Source of the DNA: Myoxocephalus aenaeus
Lineage: Eukaryota > Chordata > Actinopteri > Perciformes > Cottidae
Length of the DNA stretch: 64,000 bases
Assembly: GCA_038501785.1 (NCBI GenBank)
Contig: JBAMJR010000070.1
Span: 1,252,501 to 1,316,500 of the forward strand
Reading direction: 5' to 3'
Shown: positions 22,501 through 58,260 of the stretch, in pieces
Layout: each line of letters opens with the position of its first letter
Numbering within the stretch: the stretch's first letter is position 1
Position numbers and translations under genes: made by a program
Notes under the pieces: generated by a model
The model's input: the letters and a program-made list of their open reading frames with translations, nothing else
Told to the model about the DNA's origin: nothing
Database searches by the model: none

Positions 22501-25500
22501 TCCACAGCGGGTAAGACGGTGTAAAAAGTGGTAATTACAGACAACAGATGACGGACAATAAGGGTCTGCTGCTTTAATGGCACACAGCGGAAATACTGAG
22601 TGGCTCTTCTGTATGTAAACATGCTGTTTGCCACTGGAGCAATATTTTCTTTGATGTGATTATATGTTATATTTTAGGCTATTTCATCCTTCATCCTGCT
22701 CCTCTGCTACTGGACTTGAGGCCTTTGATCGCTGTTGTGATTCGTTTTTCTTCCTTTATTTCACATTTCTGTCTGCTACTTTATGTTTTTTTTTTTTCCA
22801 GCTTTAATTCTTTTCAACAGACACCCTTAATCCCAACGGTGCTTCCTGGTCAAACAATGATTTTTAAACAGTACAAAATTAAAAATCCCACTTCTCTGTA
22901 TGTTGCATCCCTGGCCTTTTAACTAACCCTCTTCCCTGCATGCAAACGTGCATCCCTTGACAGTCTCCTTTTCCTACCCTTTTCCCTCCTCTTTCCTCCC
23001 GGCACGTGACTAAACGGATCCTTTAGAATCTAGTTGTATACGTGATGCTAATACCTTCTGACACATTTGTTCACCGTCTCTTTATCATTAATAATTATGC
23101 AAAGAAGGCACGTTCTCAGTCGAGCAAAAGAAACCAATCTTAGTATGCAAATGGTTAAGGTCCCTGTGGAGTGTGGCGATTAGATGTGTGTTGATAAACT
23201 CACTTATGATGAGTGACAGTGAGCAGGATTGAAGTTGCGCTGGTCAGCAACCACCGCAGACACTGATGAAAACACCCCCGCCAAATGCCAGGGTATCCCC
23301 AGATGCATGATGGGACAGGGATGAAACAGTGTAAAATGTCATTGTGGCTGCTGTGAGCCCATTAATAACCAGAGAGGAGGAAGCAAAGGGGGCAATGAGA
23401 GGAGATTTGCTTCCTGATTGAAGGCTTTGCCTTTTCTGTTCAGCCAGATGTTTTTACCCGAGCTGCAACTCGTCCCCTTCAGTTCCTAACGTCCCAAAAC
23501 CTTTTACCAAACCAATCAACTATCATGACTGGACCTTGAATCCCATTAAGGATCCAACATCCATTTTTGTGTTTAACCCTATAGTTTTACACCTGGATCG
23601 GCCTTCACTAGCTTTGTAAATCTTACTTTAAGTTTGTGTGGTTTTAGCAACCTGCAGGTATTTATTAATACTAGCTAGTTTCACAACTTATCCATAGTAT
23701 ATCTATGTCATTTAAATTGCACCAGAGACCAATCTTGTAAAGGCTAGCTGTAAACATCTGGTTTTGAATAAAAAAAATTAAAAAAAAGTGTTCGGGAAGT
23801 CAGTGTTGCATTATAAACTGTAGTGTAACTTCCATCAATAACAACTAACTAATCTTTGTACATATAGGTTTGATTTGCTGTATTCATATTGATAATATAA
23901 ATCCTTATATTCTGTAGATATTCTTCATTGTATTACTCTTCATGTCTATTAAAGTTCAGGTTAGCGAGGTCAGTATAACACAGCTATGCAGCTGTTGTGT
24001 CTATGAAATGTCCAGTTCTCAAGGGAAGTTAGTCACACGCCTGCGCACTTCAACACCCACAACTGTTTATCAGTATATTGACATTCTGGAAGCAGACTGG
24101 TCGTTACACGTTCCAGTCTTGTGAGAAAAGATGAGAACACGGGATTCTCCTCCTCTGGACAGGATAGAGCGAATCAGATGTTAGGACGAGGCGAGACGAA
24201 CCTGTGACGATAAACTGTGTATGAAAGGCCCCACTTCCGTGGTGGGGCAGTTGTTCTTTGCCCAACCTGCGTGTTGGCTGTACCACTCACTGCTTTTGCA
24301 ATTGCAGCGCTTGCTACTTTACGTGTGATCATTTAGTAAATAAATATAGAGAACGAGAGAAGTTGTTGAACTGAGTTCTTCCAGGCATCCAATAATTGAC
24401 ACACGCTAACAATATATGGAAAAATGGAGAGATAGTTATGAGCAAGAGGGATTAAGCTAACGAAAGTTAACCAACCAATTTAGTATAATGTTATTTGCAT
24501 AGTGTTATGTCATTTGAAATATCGTGAAATTTAATTTAAAGATGCTTTTTACGAGATTGGGAGCATTCCTATTGCTTCTTAACGGCTCGCAACATGGCGA
24601 CGGCTAAGTGGGCGGCTAGAAGCTAACAGTGTAAACAATGGCAAAAGTAAACAGTTTTCACCTTTGTGGGAAACGGAGGATGGGTGCTGCGATCCACAAC
24701 AACTTCCTGGTTTATTCATTTTTAATCAGTATTTTCATAAGGTTTTAGGTTTGATATTCCATATTTGTACCGCTAAACGGTTTATACTAGCAAGTTAGCT
24801 CTCTCAGTTTATTTAGTTCAGTTAGCTAACAGAACTAACAGGCAGCGTTTGGGTGTAATATTTAGTATCAACCAATCTCGCAGAAGTTATGTTGTGCAAC
24901 CCATTATCATTTAGTAAACTCTATAGTAAACACTTATAAGCAAGCTAAGACAGACATTTGATGCAACCAGGAGGAATTATTTTACTCAAGAATAAGACCT
25001 GGAATCTCTCTTTTCTTAAAATTGCTTCAGTATAGTTTTAATCTTTGTTTGGTCCTTTATGAAACTTGGAGAGGCAAAATTGGATGCTTGAAACCGCTGA
25101 CAAACACTATTTTGGTTGTTTGTCAAAAAGATAAGAAAAATGCAAGCTTTTGGAAAGATTTATCCCAAAACTACACATTGCTAGTTATGTGGTTTTATCG
25201 TAGCTACTTGCTTACTTTTGACAACGTGGTGGGAGTCCACATCTCCAAATCATTGAATGCACGAGTGTACGTAACTATTCAGGCAAGATCAATTTTCTCA
25301 GGATCAGTGTTTTGACAAACAAGAGACAGAAGAAGAAGAGAGACACTAGCCTGGAGTGCCAAGTTTAAAAGCTTGCTTGTTTCTTAAGAAGATCAAAGGT
25401 ATCAAGGCCTTGGACGGACATGAGAGGCACAGCCTCTGCAATCTGCTCTCCATTCTCTCCCAACAACACCAGCAAAGAAAAACAAGGCTTTTCTCTTTGG

Positions 25501-27485
25501 GAAATCATGGATAGCATCCCAGACAGTTTTTCCAACAAGCAAACACTCTGGGATCTCCCAACCCCTCCACGGGGAAATGACATGTTTGTCAGCATGTTGT
25601 GTGTTATCCTTCAAACGTTCCGCAGGTGTTTTTTTCTTCTCTTTTTTCTTGATTGCAAAAAGCTCAAAGAACCTCTCGGACTTGGCTCTAAAACAAACAA
25701 AAAACGACTTGAAAAGTTGAGTAGCTGCATTTTTTTTAATGTACTCAGCAATGATTTTCCAAGCAACCAAGTAGATCATATTAAAACAACGGTCAAGTTA
25801 TCCCCGATAATTCAATGGGACGTGGTTTAATAAGAAAAATCGATTGTTTTTGTTGACTTTTCCACAGGGGGGATATTTCAGCTACAAGGCTATTAGACCA
25901 AACATTAATAACAGCATTCCGCTGTAGTCGGATTTTGCTGCAACCAGCTGAAGTATATCTAATGCAGTGGCACCTTTTCTTTTCCCAATGTGCCACCATA
26001 ATCTCCTATTAGCTGATCTGAGATCAGTCTACTGTCTCATTGTAACCCTTCATAAAACTTGTAGCACATATATGGCTATTATAACATATGGTCGTACTAC
26101 ATATTATCAACTTTTATGGCAAACTTGTAAACTGCAGTCTGCAACCACTTTTATCATAGTTCATCAGTTATAATTGTTGATATATAATAAAATATTGATT
26201 GTAGACTTTTTAACTCCTTTCTGCAGGCAGTGGATTGAGCACGAGGCCAAATGTCCAGATGTTGTTTGTTCTTTGAAATGCAGAACATTATTAAATGAAG
26301 ATCAGAGGACTTTGTTCGAAACATTCTAAACATAAACACTATATTGTAATACTTTTTATATATTTATTTTTCCTCCTGAACACGAATATGTTTCATCTCT
26401 AAATATGTGAAGTTTTTAGCTGAGCTGCTTCTCGCCCCGGGGTACAAGCACCCCGGGTTCTGAATCACTGCTCTGATGAAAGAAAGAGTTATCCGGCGAA
26501 TTTCCTGATAAGACTGCATGAATTTTCAAGTGTGTTCGCAGGACTGAGAGCCAACAGTCATTACAATAAACCACAGAGACATCATCAAAGGGTGGGCAGG
26601 AGCTGTGAGACTCACTGAGGTCCATGGCTGAAAAGGCCCACTTGACGTTCTTGGCGGTGCGGAGGCCCGACTGAGAGACCTGAGAGCACTTTGTGTTTTA
26701 ATCTGCTTGTTTCAGGACCGAAAGGATTCGTGGGCTTTGAGATGGCTTTACTTCCAAATTCTCCCTCATAAGATGTGTTTCCTCATTTCACGCCTGTGAC
26801 TTTTCACTTTTTTCATTTTCCCCTGATTTTACAGCTTTTCTATTCGGCGGTAGACATTTTGTCTCCGTGGTTCTGGGCAGGTTTGTGAGTATTTTCTCGT
26901 GGCATCAAGGTTAGAAAGGCATCTGCCTGCTTTACAGTCATTTATATCCCTGTGATATGCCAGCACTCCTTAACAACACGAGCGAGATATGCTGATTTTG
27001 ACGGATCTCACTGCAAAGACTTATCCAAGCTTAAGCTGTAATTTAGAAATCCCTAAATTAAAAATCACTTTGAGTTAAACCAAGCAACCAAAGAGCCGAT
27101 ACACAGTATCTAATTTTGTGACTTTTTCAGAACGCATTAATCCTCCCAAATGGGAGCTGACAGGATATCACATGGTATTGTAGCACACCAGATACCTCAG
27201 GAAGCAATTACCATGAATACATTTTCTAATAAACTTGTACCCATCAGATGATAAGCAATTAAACATGCGTAATTATGGTTTCCATACAGTCATTTCTAAG
27301 CTGATTAGGTTTGTGTGCTTTACAACCTGAATGGGTGAATATTAATAGGGCTTTGGTATGGTGTTGCTGGTTAGTGGTGGCAGCTCATCAGCAGATCAGA
27401 TGCAAATGAGGCCTCAGGAAGTGTATGAATCCTCATTGCTCGCTATTAGAACTGTCAGGGGAGGGAGGGACATGTCAACGGGTAG

Positions 27486-27591
<106 letters not shown>

Positions 27592-27782
27592 AATATGCAT
27601 TCACACATGAGGCACACACACATTGTTGAAAGGTAGGAAATTATATATTCTTTATATAAACTACACATATTTATGGGTTTGCAGTTCTCTGGTGTCAAAT
27701 TCATTCATTTTACAGTTTATTTACTTCAGTTACAGATGCTCGATTAACTCCAATACTTATGTTATACTTTCTAATAAGGCAC

Positions 27783-27886
27783 CTTTTATAAAGGGTTTAT
27801 AAGTTGTGAGTAATGACTTTATGAATGGCTAATCATGTAATAATGTTCTATAGATCAGTTATAAACCATTAATTAGAACATTCAGA
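27783..27886. repeat. Interspersed repeat copy B
   Basis: Second copy of the family at 14114-14215, aligned over about 100 bp from 'gggtttataagttgtgagta' to the 'taattagaaca' end. Confidence 0.55.
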
Positions 27887-28363
27887 TCGGCTCACATTTG
27901 ATTTTGGATTATCACTCGATGGATTATTGTGAAGAAAATGTATGAATAACATTTGAGCATTTATTATTTGATGATCTATTACTATAACGTGAGACCCATT
28001 ATTCTTTATTAATAACTAACTAATGTTTGTTACTCCAAGTTGGTCAAAGTCAAAGGTATTTTTAACAACTTGTCAACGCTGGTTTATGACTCAGCATCAC
28101 AAAGAAGTTGAGCGCACGTTATCAAAATATCACGTGACTACAAGTAGAATTAATACTGACTGTATTATCATGATATAAAGTATTTGGACAACTGAGCAAC
28201 TCCATTATAAACATACTTATAATTTATTTTAATACTTTTAAAGCACTGTATAATTATAGTTTAAGCACTCATAAGTAATCATAATGCTTTATAACAATAA
28301 TTATAACACACTATAAAGCATTTCATAATGCCCAATAAGGTTGAGTATCCCAATAATTCATAA

Positions 28364-28481
28364 TTGCTGGTCACTCACTGAGATATTTTGCAAGCATTAC
28401 CGATAATGCATTAACAACATACAATACATAATAATACATTATGATCCTTGCAAAATGAAAAAGTCAGTGAGTGACCAGCAA
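28364..28481. repeat. 118-bp near-palindrome
   Basis: The outer arms 28364-28381 and 28464-28481 are 18-bp perfect inverted repeats (ttgctggtcactcactga). Inner arms 28386-28394 and 28447-28455 (ttttgcaag) also pair. It could fold into a long hairpin or be a small MITE. Confidence 0.85.
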
Positions 28482-28549
28482 TGATGAAGTGTTGTGATAT
28501 TTGACCTTATGAGTCATTATAAAATACTGTCTAATATGGTATACACTAT

Positions 28550-28757
28550 ATGTATATATGTTATATGTTAGTACACAGGTTTACAGTACTGTTATCTGTT
28601 TGTCTGTGCACTTTATTTTATATTCTATTGTAAATGTAATGTTTCTATTGCACTGTGTTGATTGTTGTTGTTTGTCTAATGCCTGCACCACCCGCCAAGA
28701 CAAATTCCTCGTATATGTAACATACCTGGCAAATAAATGGTTCTGATTCTGATTATT
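28550..28757 (+). mobile_element. Non-LTR retrotransposon-like 3' tail
   Basis: Ends with 'caaattcctcgtatatgtaa', 'catacctggcaaataaatgg' and a ttctgattctgatt repeat. This is the 3' end of a LINE (or LINE-mobilised) family that I recall as abundant in fish genomes. The 5' portion is missing, as is usual for truncated copies. Confidence 0.55.
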
Positions 28758-29280
28758 GCTATAAACCATTATGAATATGTATGAGTGCTACATGATTATA
28801 CAGTGCTATGAGCAGATTATAATGTACGTTTATATAATATAAGTCTGCTTATAATGCATTATAAGTCTGCTAATAATGTCCAATAGACATAGAGAGTGAT
28901 ATCAAAGTTACATCTTTCTGTAAATATGAATGAAATTTGACTTTTTGACTCGCTGGGCTTTTTCTTCTCTGTCATACTGCAATAGGACCTCAGTGGATGA
29001 AATACATGACTGATTTCATTTCAAATCCCAGTCACTTCCTCCTCCGCCGGTGAACCAAACATTTCATCTGTACAAACCTGCGAGTCTCCCAGATACAAAC
29101 CCTCAGGGAGTGCGATACATCTTCTCTTTGTGACTTCACTAAGGCGACCATTCGATCAAATGTCACTCACTGAGAGCAGCCGTCTCCCTCCTGTGTGTGT
29201 GTGTGTGTGTGTGTGTGAGTGAGAGTGCATCAGAAATAATATGAAATACCAACACAGCAAATCAGTATAATCTGTTCTGA

Positions 29281-29286
29281 TTTATT
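29281..29286 (-). terminator. ptprn2: Candidate ptprn2 polyadenylation signal
   Basis: TTTATT on plus is AATAAA on minus, and I found no canonical one closer to the stop codon. ATTAAA near 29563 is an alternative. Confidence 0.35.
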
Positions 29287-29712
29287 ATCAATCTGAATGT
29301 TACTTTTCACACAAAATATATAGTTCTCATTGAGGCTCTCAGTATACATTTCAGATAGCACTATATAGGTATTCATAAAGTCATTCATTGACTATACATA
29401 GAGGGAATAATCTGTCATGTTGCACACAATATTACAATAAACCAGTGATGGAGGAACAAAAAAAATAGCAACAATCCCAATATAAGTTCTGCTTACATAT
29501 ATATCCTATTATTACAATCTCTACTCTATAGGGACTATCTCAGTTGGTATATTTGTATTACATTTAATATTAACAGAGATGTTAATGTAACAATGTCTAA
29601 AATGTATGCAATGAGGAATAAAAAACACCTGATATGTTAAGAATATATCAAGAATCATGATCTGTGAGGCTTTTTAAGAATCAGAGCAGATGTCTGGACC
29701 CAAAATACAACA

Positions 29713-29714
<2 letters not shown>

Positions 29715-29746
<32 letters not shown>
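29715..29746. repeat. (CA)n microsatellite
   Basis: About 16 units within the probable ptprn2 3'UTR. Confidence 0.95.
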
Positions 29747-29748
<2 letters not shown>

Positions 29749-29935
29749 CAACATCTGTACTCGTGATGCTGAGCATATATATAGTGGGTTGATTCAGATC
29801 ACAGAGGAGAAGAAACAATGTTATTTTCAAAACGCTATATGCGTCCAATACACCGATTCATTTAGGGGATATAATCTGTACAATATTAGGTAGGAACTTC
29901 ATTAACTTTACATATTATTATTACTCAACTACAGT

Positions 29936-30246
29936 TGAGAGCTGCAATGACTAGTCTATTGGCCCAAACAAAATTTTGGCAACCATTTTGATGATCAATT
30001 CATCTTTTCGGCAAAAATGGCAAACATTCCTTTGTTTCAGCTTCTCAAGAGTAACAAGTTAGTGTTTTTCGATGTCATGTATGACAGTAAATTGAGTATC
30101 TTAGACTCTAAGTCCGACATGATAAGCAAATTGAAGACATTAATAATAATAATGCCACTTTTTTTTCACTTATTCTAACAATTTCTAAAATGCATTGAAA
30201 GAATCTGCATATTAATCGATAATTTAAATGACGGTTAGTTGCCCCC
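29936..30246. mobile_element. Non-autonomous DNA-transposon-like repeat
   Basis: Starts 'gagctgcaatgactagtc' and ends 'gacggttagttgc', a degenerate inverted pair of the gctgcaacgattagtcg type. Internal 'ggcaaaaatggcaaacattc' and 'cagcttctcaagag' match a family I recall as widespread in teleosts. A second, more degenerate copy is at 4630-4790. It lies inside the probable ptprn2 3'UTR. Confidence 0.55.
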
Positions 30247-30728
30247 CCCCCCCTATTACAGTTTGTTTTAAATAGTAATTTTATAAGCGTCTGTATTAGT
30301 TCCCCCAACGGCAGAATGCTTATTTTGGAACAAAAATCTTCACTTGACATCACATAGACAGCTCGTCAGTGGCACTAGAACGGCATGTTCAGGAACAACA
30401 TCACTGTTATGGAGGACCGGGCTTCATATCCACAACGAGTCTCACAGTAGGAGAGCTGATCTGAGTTCCCACATCAGATCAGGCCCCGCTGGTCTGACGC
30501 AGATCCCAGATCGACAGTCATACTCTGAGGCGAGATTTTGCGAATATGGATCCAGGTGAGATATCTGGCACGACATTCATAAGTATACAGTATATATAGA
30601 GGTGAAGAGGAGGCAGAAGAGAGAAACAGAGCGAGGAGAAGGGGGAGGGCAGAGAGAGATGTCAGTCTTGAGTGGGCAGAGGAAACTGGTGCTCGGCGAG
30701 CGAGAAGAAGGTGGGGGATGCGATGCCT

Positions 30729-54358
<23,630 letters not shown>

Positions 54359-57300
54359 CTGGAGGACACACACAAACAGAGAGAGAACACACTGTCAGAG
54401 CAGTAGAGGATTACTGATTGATGTAGTCTTTTTTGATTTACAGCAAGTCTGCAAGTGCATCACCTTTCAATTAAAGGCTTGTGTCGACTTTTTCTTACCT
54501 ACCTCCACTTCCACTTCCCGCTCTTTCCTTCCACCCCCCACCACTGTCTGACCGGCCCCACTCATTAGGCAGCTCTAATACCGGCCTTATAATACGCATT
54601 CAGACTGAGACGACCCCCATTACCAGCCCCTGTCCAGGGCTGTCTCCACACTATGCCTCCAATATAGATATTTACAACCCCATTTAGTGCTGGCATGGGG
54701 TGGGCTGGCACTGTGCGGCTACAGGAGGTTGGGATACTAAGAGCTTGTGCTTAATTAGCTCCTCTGGTCCTGAGTTTGTCTGGATTAGGCCCTGGCCCAA
54801 GCCACACAGCTAATGGCTACCAGGACCGGAGAGACACAGGCAGCCCACACTGGACCTTCGTACATCCTCCACCAGTTGAATAGAAAAGCCTTTTCAGATA
54901 TTCACACCCACACTGCATGCTAATTCAAACAGGAAGGTAAAGGCTTTGTCTCACTGTGGCAGACTTGTTTTTAACCTTCTGCAATATACTCTGAGAGATT
55001 TTTTTATCAGTGTAGGTTAAAGAATTGGCCTATGTGTTGATAATTGGTCCACTCATGGCCATTTACTGTAATGATACATTCCCTGTGGGCCCTACTGCAG
55101 AATATTTTGAGAGCATAACAGCGATAATTAGGAGCATTAATTGGGAAGGATAATTAATGATACCTAAAATATAGCTACTGTTAAATATTTTCTTTGCTGC
55201 TTGCATACAATATAGACGTTAGTTTTGTATTTAACTCTCAAAAACAGAACAATGCGGTTTTCCCAGCATATTTTAACTCATATAAATCATCCTCACTGTC
55301 CTCTATGACTAACACAAAACCATGGGGTTTCTGTAAAAGCCAGTTATCCACAGTTTCTGATCAATTTTTATCAGCTGCATACATGCCAATCGCTATACGT
55401 CTGCAAAAGGGCAATATCAATAACAGAGAAAAATACATCAGCAGGCTCCTAATTGTGTGCATGCACGATTGAAAGATTGATGGGTGAAGTGAATCAAATT
55501 TACAATATGAAAAAAAAAGAAAATGGCAGAGCTCTGACATTTAGCCCTGAGGGGTCTAATGGGCCGGCTGAAGGGCGGCTACTTCTTGTTATAGCATTTT
55601 CAAAACAAGACCCTTCAGCTCACACCAGTAACAATATGGTTTGACCTTGTGGCTCGTAATTGCCAATGTTTTAGCGGATGTGCGGATGCCAAGATCTTTT
55701 CGATTACCGTGTTGGGCCCGACGACAGTTGCTGTTGATTGCAATTGCTGTGGTTCGAGCATGTAGTTTTAATCAAGCATAAAGAGGTTAGACAACAACTG
55801 AGAGGTCTGAAGGGGCTCATGTATGGGAACAGAGGGGAGGGATGGCCTCAATCCAATGAGTCGCCCGTGTTGTTCAGTGATCAAATGAATATATAGTCAA
55901 TTTCCACGAGTACTTGTTGAGAATGCAAACCTTTCAGCCAGTATCCTCTCTCGCATAGAAGACTGAATATAAAGCACATTTAAAAACCCTCATTCGACTT
56001 GTTTAATATTCAACATTCTTTGCACTGTGGACACAGAGTGTCACATCGGTGTAATCGTTAAAGACTGCTGCCTCTGAAACCGAAGTGCCCCCCATAGACC
56101 TATTGGCTCAAATCACTATTCTCTATTCTGAAAAAGACAAAAAAAGACAAACGTATTATCGAGTTAATCATGACGTGGCTCTCTACCATCTGTGGCTACT
56201 CGTCCTATTTAGGTAAACACCTTGAAATTAAGAGGAAAAAAGCATTTCCACTGTGGGAGCAAAGAGGCTTGAAACGCACTGCGAGCATAAAAGAGTGTTT
56301 GAAGGCGGTAATCGTGTTAGAAGGACACCAGAGGAGATACAGAAAGGGAGAGAGAATGAGGAGGAGGAAAAGGGAGGAGATGCGAGGCGAATAATTACCT
56401 TCATGGCCGTTTAGAGTTCTCGCCCTTTGCTTTTAAAAATACATATTTTGATGTATTTTTGTTATCATTTTATTTTACTATAATTACAGTATGTTTTAAA
56501 AAACACAGATTTGTCTAGCTAACATATTTAAAAACACAGAAACACTGAATAATATGAATGTATGAAAATGTAATGTAAGAAAATCACACTTTGTACCATA
56601 ATCAAAGCTTACAAAATATTTAGATCTGAAGGTTAGAGCATAATTTTGCACTGAAATGTAGGATCGACATGAAATACTGTCATGAAAATAAAGAATCTGA
56701 TGTTTTTTCTCTTCATGAATTATTTTAAAACTCAGTAAATTAATTTGTATTGATTCTTTTAAACTTGTGTCGCTCACTGCTATTTGTGCCGGATCCACAC
56801 TGAGTGAAGTTCCTACTCTCTGCCTCTTACAGACGTTCCTCTTCTGTTTCTCTCTTCTATTCATATTGCCCCTGTGTGGTGAATTAGCCAATCTGAGAGG
56901 AGACAAGGGGCAGATGGATTTCGGGGCTCTGGATTATTCAAATGATAGAGGAAAGGTCAGGCAGAGAGGTGTTGTTGGGGCGGCTGGCTGCCCATTCACT
57001 CACAGCACAATGCCTCCAAGAATTACAAGAAAATCCTCCCAAACACACAACTGCCAAACCTCAACTCTAAACTAAGGTGGTTTTGTTTTTGCCATATATT
57101 TATAGTAGTTTCTATGCAATAAAATGTGACTGATAGCCCTGTGACAAATTCAAAGGATCACATGGGAAATGCAAAATTTGGCAACATTTTATAAGCATGC
57201 TATTTTTCATAGAGAAAACACCAAGTATTCGATGAAATTGTTGAAATTTTGTAAATACAGTGGTAATCGTCAAAAAAAAAAAGTCTGACACATTTGTAAT

Positions 57301-57879
57301 CTCTATAAACATTTGAAAATAATGATTCATTTCAGAAATAAAAAATAAAGCAACTAGATATGGACAAAGTCATATTACCATAAAACCTGCAACATAAAAT
57401 GTGCCGGGAAATCCAACTCTAGAAATACATCTAAGAATAGAATAAAATAATACGTTATGAATTAGATAAAGATAAAGATCTTTTTTTTTTTTTTTACTTA
57501 ACACTATTCAAATAGAATAACCTATGTAAACACAGAGCGGAGTTTTCAGTCCACAGGCTCTGAGCCGGGTAGCATCGGACATGAAGCTGCACATAAACTT
57601 TGTCCTCTGCAGCCAGATGTGCTCAAACCAAACCATCGGGCTCAACAACCACTTTGACCAGGATTGTTTCGACGACTTTACGTTTTGATTAACTATATGT
57701 GGGCGCATAACCTATTTTTTTTTTGCTCAATCATATTTGATCCCATGCGCTTTTGGAGATTCGACCTGCAGCAGACTATCGCAGCGGAGAGGATGAAACA
57801 CAAATGAAAACATGAAACCAGAGCTCCGAAAATATTCTGCAAAACACTAAAAATCTTTTTTGATTCACACCGAAAACCA

Positions 57880-58260
57880 GCCTTCGACGTGATGTTACGA
57901 TTATTGACAAGTTTTCAAAAGCCGGTCCTGTAAGGCGCCTTTTACGCATAAATGACGCATTACAACTTGCACACGGAACATACAAAAACAGGACAGTTAC
58001 ACGTTTCAAGCCAATAGAGATAATTACCCAAATCCATGTCGCGGGGCAGAGTGCACATTTCGCAACAAGCGGAGGATGCTGCGTCCTGTATTCCAGAGAG
58101 CATGCTCAACCACTGACGCCCGCCGCAGCTCCAAGAAGCGTTTGTGCGTTCCGGCCGCCCACTCAGTCCGCTTCTCCAAAAGTTCCCCCGCGAGGGTCCC
58201 ATGCGTCCCCCCACCCTCTCCCAGCGCCAACAAAAGACCGCGGCTTCAACACGAAGATGA
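57880..58260. promoter_or_regulatory. CpG-island-like block, possible internal promoter
   Basis: About 29 CpG dinucleotides in roughly 380 bp at about 52% GC, near the unsuppressed expectation, while the surrounding sequence is CpG-poor. On the minus strand it holds an ATG in good context (gcgacATGg at 58035-58037) followed within ten bases by a possible donor GTAATT. No conserved protein can be read, so a promoter or enhancer role is inferred only from composition. Confidence 0.4.

Larger units (their letters stand above)
28200..28870. repeat. TTATAA-rich interspersed repeat cluster
   Basis: Many short phrases such as cataatgctttataa, cactataaagcatttcataa and ataatgcattataag recur on both sides of an inserted LINE-like tail at 28550-28757. 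The cluster also contains the near-palindrome at 28364-28481. Confidence 0.5.
29281..30728 (-). other. ptprn2: ptprn2 3'UTR (probable)
   Basis: Runs from after the TGA at 30729-30731 to the first AATAAA on the minus strand at 29281-29286, about 1.45 kb. A CT-rich tract (purine-rich on plus, 30598-30670) follows the stop closely. A repeat copy (29936-30246), a CA microsatellite and a hairpin (30456-30482) lie within it. Confidence 0.45.

Noticed and set aside
26436..26457. GC-rich hairpin (CCCGGGGT/ACCCCGGG) in the intergenic region
   Set aside because: It is a short isolated stem with no T-run, gene end or repeat context; not enough to call a function.
30206..30211. miR-153 6-mer seed match in the ptprn2 3'UTR
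   Set aside because: Only a 6-mer, within a transposon-derived segment; expected by chance, and no 7- or 8-mer site was seen.
57508..57708. Possible exon near 57530-57680 (pyrimidine tract then CAG on plus; open frame on both strands)
   Set aside because: Neither translation resembles a known protein or continues across a plausible donor.
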